64,000 nucleotides of DNA, taken from Myxococcus terminator_A (lineage in GTDB: Bacteria; Myxococcota; Myxococcia; Myxococcales; Myxococcaceae). Position numbers and translations under genes: made by a program. Of this stretch, positions 62,039-64,000 are shown one piece after another. Below the pieces are notes generated by a model, which ran no database searches, was not told the DNA's origin, and saw only the letters and a program-made list of their open reading frames with translations. Positions within the stretch are counted from its first letter, which is position 1, and every line of letters starts with the position of its first letter. The stretch spans positions 406,610 to 470,609 of the forward strand of contig JBLZWL010000001.1 of the NCBI GenBank assembly GCA_049194865.1, given 5' to 3'.

Positions 62039-63199
62039 TTATCGAGCGGTGAGAGAGGCCTCGGCGGCGGCGAGGCCCGCACCGGGCTCACAGCGGTGTC
62101 CGGCCGCGAGCAGGGCGCGCTCCACGGCCCCCACGGTCGTCAATACGTCTCCCGGTCCCACGCGGTTCATGTGGCCCACGCGGAAGTAGCGCGTCTTGAG
62201 GTCGGGGTGGAGTCCACCGGCCACCACCACGCCCTCCGCCTTCACGCGGCCCACCAGCGACGCGTCCACGCCCTCCGGGTAGTACACGGCGCTCAGCGTG
62301 TTCGCCGTCACCGCGTCGGACACCGGCAGCATGCGCAGGCCCAGCCCACGCCACGCGGCACGGAAGGCACGCGCCAGGCGCTGGTGCCGGGCGAAGCGGG
62401 CCTCCAGTCCCTCGGCGAGAATCTGCCCCAGGCTCACGTCCAACGCGCACACGAGGTTGACGGGCGGCGTGGCGAAGTAGGCCGGCTTGCCCGCCTCGTA
62501 CGCCTCCAGGATGGGCAGCCACTCCGCCCAGTCGGAGTACACGCTGGCCACCGGCACGCGGCGCTTCCTCCATGCCTCCAGCGCGCGCGGCCCCACGGTG
62601 AGCAGCGCCAGCCCCGGCGGTACGCCCACGGCCTTCTGGCTCGCGGTGAGGTACACGTCCGCGCCCCACGCGTCCTGGTGGAACGCCTCGCCCGCCGTGG
62701 CGCACACGCCGTCCACCACCGACAGCACTCCCAACTCGCGCGCCACCCGCGACAGGCCCTCCACGGGTGTCAGCACGCCGGTGGACGTGTCCACGTGGGT
62801 GACAGTCATCACCTTGAAGCCGCCGCGCTTCAGGTGCGCCTCCACCTCCTCCACCGTCGGCGAGTCACCGGGCGCCGCGCGCACGTGCGTCACCTTCGCG
62901 CCATGCCGCTCCAGGATTTTCGCCATCCGGTCGCTGAAGTAACCGGTGTTCACCACCAGCGCGGAGTCACCGGGCTCCACGAGGTTGGCCACCGCCAGCT
63001 CCATGGCCAGCGTGCCGGAGCCGGAGACGACGAAGGGCTGCGCGCTCGGCGCGAGGCTCACCTCACGCAGCCGCTTCAGCGCCCGGCCGAAGATGGCGAT
63101 GAAGGCCGGGTCCGTGTGGCCGTAGGAGGGAGCGCCCAGCGCCTGAAGCACCTCCTGCTCGAACTCCACCGGCCCCGGAATCATCAGCAAATCTCTCAC
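62039..63199 (-). CDS. Class V aminotransferase (alanine-glyoxylate/serine-pyruvate type)
   Basis: Predicted 386 residues. MIPGPVEFEQEVLQALGAPSYGHTDPAF at the N-terminus, VVDGVCATAGEAFH with the PLP Asp, and the Schiff-base Lys in LTASQKAVGVPPGLALL are typical of the alanine-glyoxylate/serine-pyruvate/phosphonoacetaldehyde-type subgroup. The substrate pair is not certain. The GTG at 63199 has GAGGAG nine bases upstream. It lies 78 bases downstream of the M20 peptidase gene on the same strand. Confidence 0.88.
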   Translation of the reverse strand: MRDLLMIPGPVEFEQEVLQALGAPSYGHTDPAFIAIFGRALKRLREVSLAPSAQPFVVSGSGTLAMELAVANLVEPGDSALVVNTGYFSDRMAKILERHGAKVTHVRAAPGDSPTVEEVEAHLKRGGFKVMTVTHVDTSTGVLTPVEGLSRVARELGVLSVVDGVCATAGEAFHQDAWGADVYLTASQKAVGVPPGLALLTVGPRALEAWRKRRVPVASVYSDWAEWLPILEAYEAGKPAYFATPPVNLVCALDVSLGQILAEGLEARFARHQRLARAFRAAWRGLGLRMLPVSDAVTANTLSAVYYPEGVDASLVGRVKAEGVVVAGGLHPDLKTRYFRVGHMNRVGPGDVLTTVGAVERALLAAGHRCEPGAGLAAAEASLTAR

Positions 63200-63277
63200 G
63201 GCGTCACCGCTCCTCGGCAGCGCTCCGGCCCGACGTGGGCGGAGCTGATTTCTCACTGTAACCCCGGCCCGCTCCAC

Positions 63278-64000
63278 TCACAGCCGCTCGAGCAGCTCGC
63301 GGAGGATGGAGAAGCCCTGGCGGAAGTCCTGGAGGTGCGCCTGCTCGTTGGGCGCGTGGTAGTACTTCATCTCTCCAAAGCCCGTGATTTGTACGTCGCA
63401 GCCCTGACGTTGCAGGTCCCTCACCAGCGGCAGTGAGCCGGTGAGCGAGAAGGGCTGCGCGTCCACGCCCCGCACCTGCTTCATCGCGTCCTTCAGCGCC
63501 TGCAGGCCGGGCGAGTCCAGCCGACAGGCGATGCCCTCGGTGCCTCCTCCCTCGAAGCGCAGCGAGAGCGTGCCGCGTCGGCCGTCCGCCGTGCGCGTGC
63601 GCGGGAAGCCCGGGGGCACGTCGTCGCGCTCCAGCCGCGCGTCCAGCGCCTTCACGAAGTCCTCGGTGGCCCGCCGCACCTCGGCCAAATCGTGGAACGG
63701 CGTGAGGCGGATGTCGCCGCGCACGGTGACGTCCGCGGGAATCTTCGTCTCCTTGGTGTTGGTGGCCTCCACCACGGTGGCCTTGAGGCTGGAGGTGGAC
63801 AGGAAGCCCCAGCGCTTCTCGTCGTCCGAGGGCGGGTAGCGCGCATGGAACCAGCGCGACACCTCCAGCGACGCGGCCATGGCCAGCTCCAGCGCGTTGA
63901 CGCAGTTCTGCGGCATGCCCGAGTGCCCACCCACGCCCGACACTTTCAGCGACCACAGGCTGATGCCCGCGGTGCCCAGCGTGGGGCCGAAGTTCGCGCT
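63278..64000 (-). CDS. M20-family peptidase/deacylase, C-terminal part (5' end outside window)
   Basis: The frame is open to the window edge; 240 residues are visible. GVGGHSGMPQNCVNALE is the start of the M20 dimerisation (lid) domain with its conserved His, and GFGEMKYYHAPNEQAHLQDFRQGFSIL holds the C-terminal metal-ligand His and the family's end. Members hydrolyse N-acyl amino acids or dipeptides with zinc. The N-terminal metal site lies outside the window. Confidence 0.88.
   Translation of the reverse strand, partial: SANFGPTLGTAGISLWSLKVSGVGGHSGMPQNCVNALELAMAASLEVSRWFHARYPPSDDEKRWGFLSTSSLKATVVEATNTKETKIPADVTVRGDIRLTPFHDLAEVRRATEDFVKALDARLERDDVPPGFPRTRTADGRRGTLSLRFEGGGTEGIACRLDSPGLQALKDAMKQVRGVDAQPFSLTGSLPLVRDLQRQGCDVQITGFGEMKYYHAPNEQAHLQDFRQGFSILRELLERL

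Overview
The window is about 70% G+C and almost wholly protein coding. It carries several lineage-restricted families: SitA6/SitI6 lipoprotein toxins with double-CXXCG immunity proteins, Imm11 immunity proteins, DUF2378/TIGR02265 paralogues, many lipoproteins, and a Ser/Thr kinase with a PEGA domain. These point to a myxobacterium of the Myxococcus/Corallococcus/Pyxidicoccus group. Assignments rest on motif reading only; no database search was run.

Layout. 1-4824: tail of an aldo/keto reductase, then an unusual cluster made of a divergent radical SAM protein and an overlapping operon of an asparagine-synthetase-like enzyme without its amidotransferase domain, an MGT-type glycosyltransferase and an ASKHA-fold protein whose motifs are in permuted order. 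4863-7724: two tandem SitA6/SitI6 toxin-immunity cassettes. 7799-10990: two paralogous IPT/TIG lipoproteins. 11111-12941: two HtrA-like proteases without signal peptides. 13039-20248: UBP zinc finger, MFS exporter, DsbD plus redoxin, VWA protein and a 54-residue small protein. 20824-29906: Fe-S oxidoreductase, DUF2378 protein, ankyrin protein, beta-propeller lipoprotein, an archaemetzincin with an altered active site, tRNA-Gln, a coupled rbfA-like/rtcB pair and a flavin disulfide reductase. 30055-43772: RTX-repeat protein, GT87 mannosyltransferase-like protein, a TonB-ExbB-ExbD-ExbD-receptor-lipoprotein operon, an AT-hook protein and a phosphoesterase/outer-membrane pair. 44235-56827: PEGA kinase, PaiB-like protein, gyrB, acetyltransferase, a CPA2 antiporter operon with an HTH-EIIA regulator, and a receiver protein. 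57152-59469: a second polymorphic toxin locus (AHH-type lipoprotein toxin, two Imm11 genes, a 149-bp direct repeat). 59648-64000: two Tat-exported ferritin-like proteins, a second DUF2378 protein, a class V aminotransferase and a partial M20 peptidase.

Themes. The two kin-discrimination loci share one design: a constant toxin 5' part (or upstream region) and a constant 3' end of the immunity gene flank a variable toxin/immunity core, as expected if specificities are swapped by homologous recombination. The best candidates for undescribed biology are the radical SAM/Asn-synthetase-like/glycosyltransferase/permuted-ASKHA cluster, the rbfA-rtcB coupling, and the HTH-EIIA regulator coupled to a cation antiporter.
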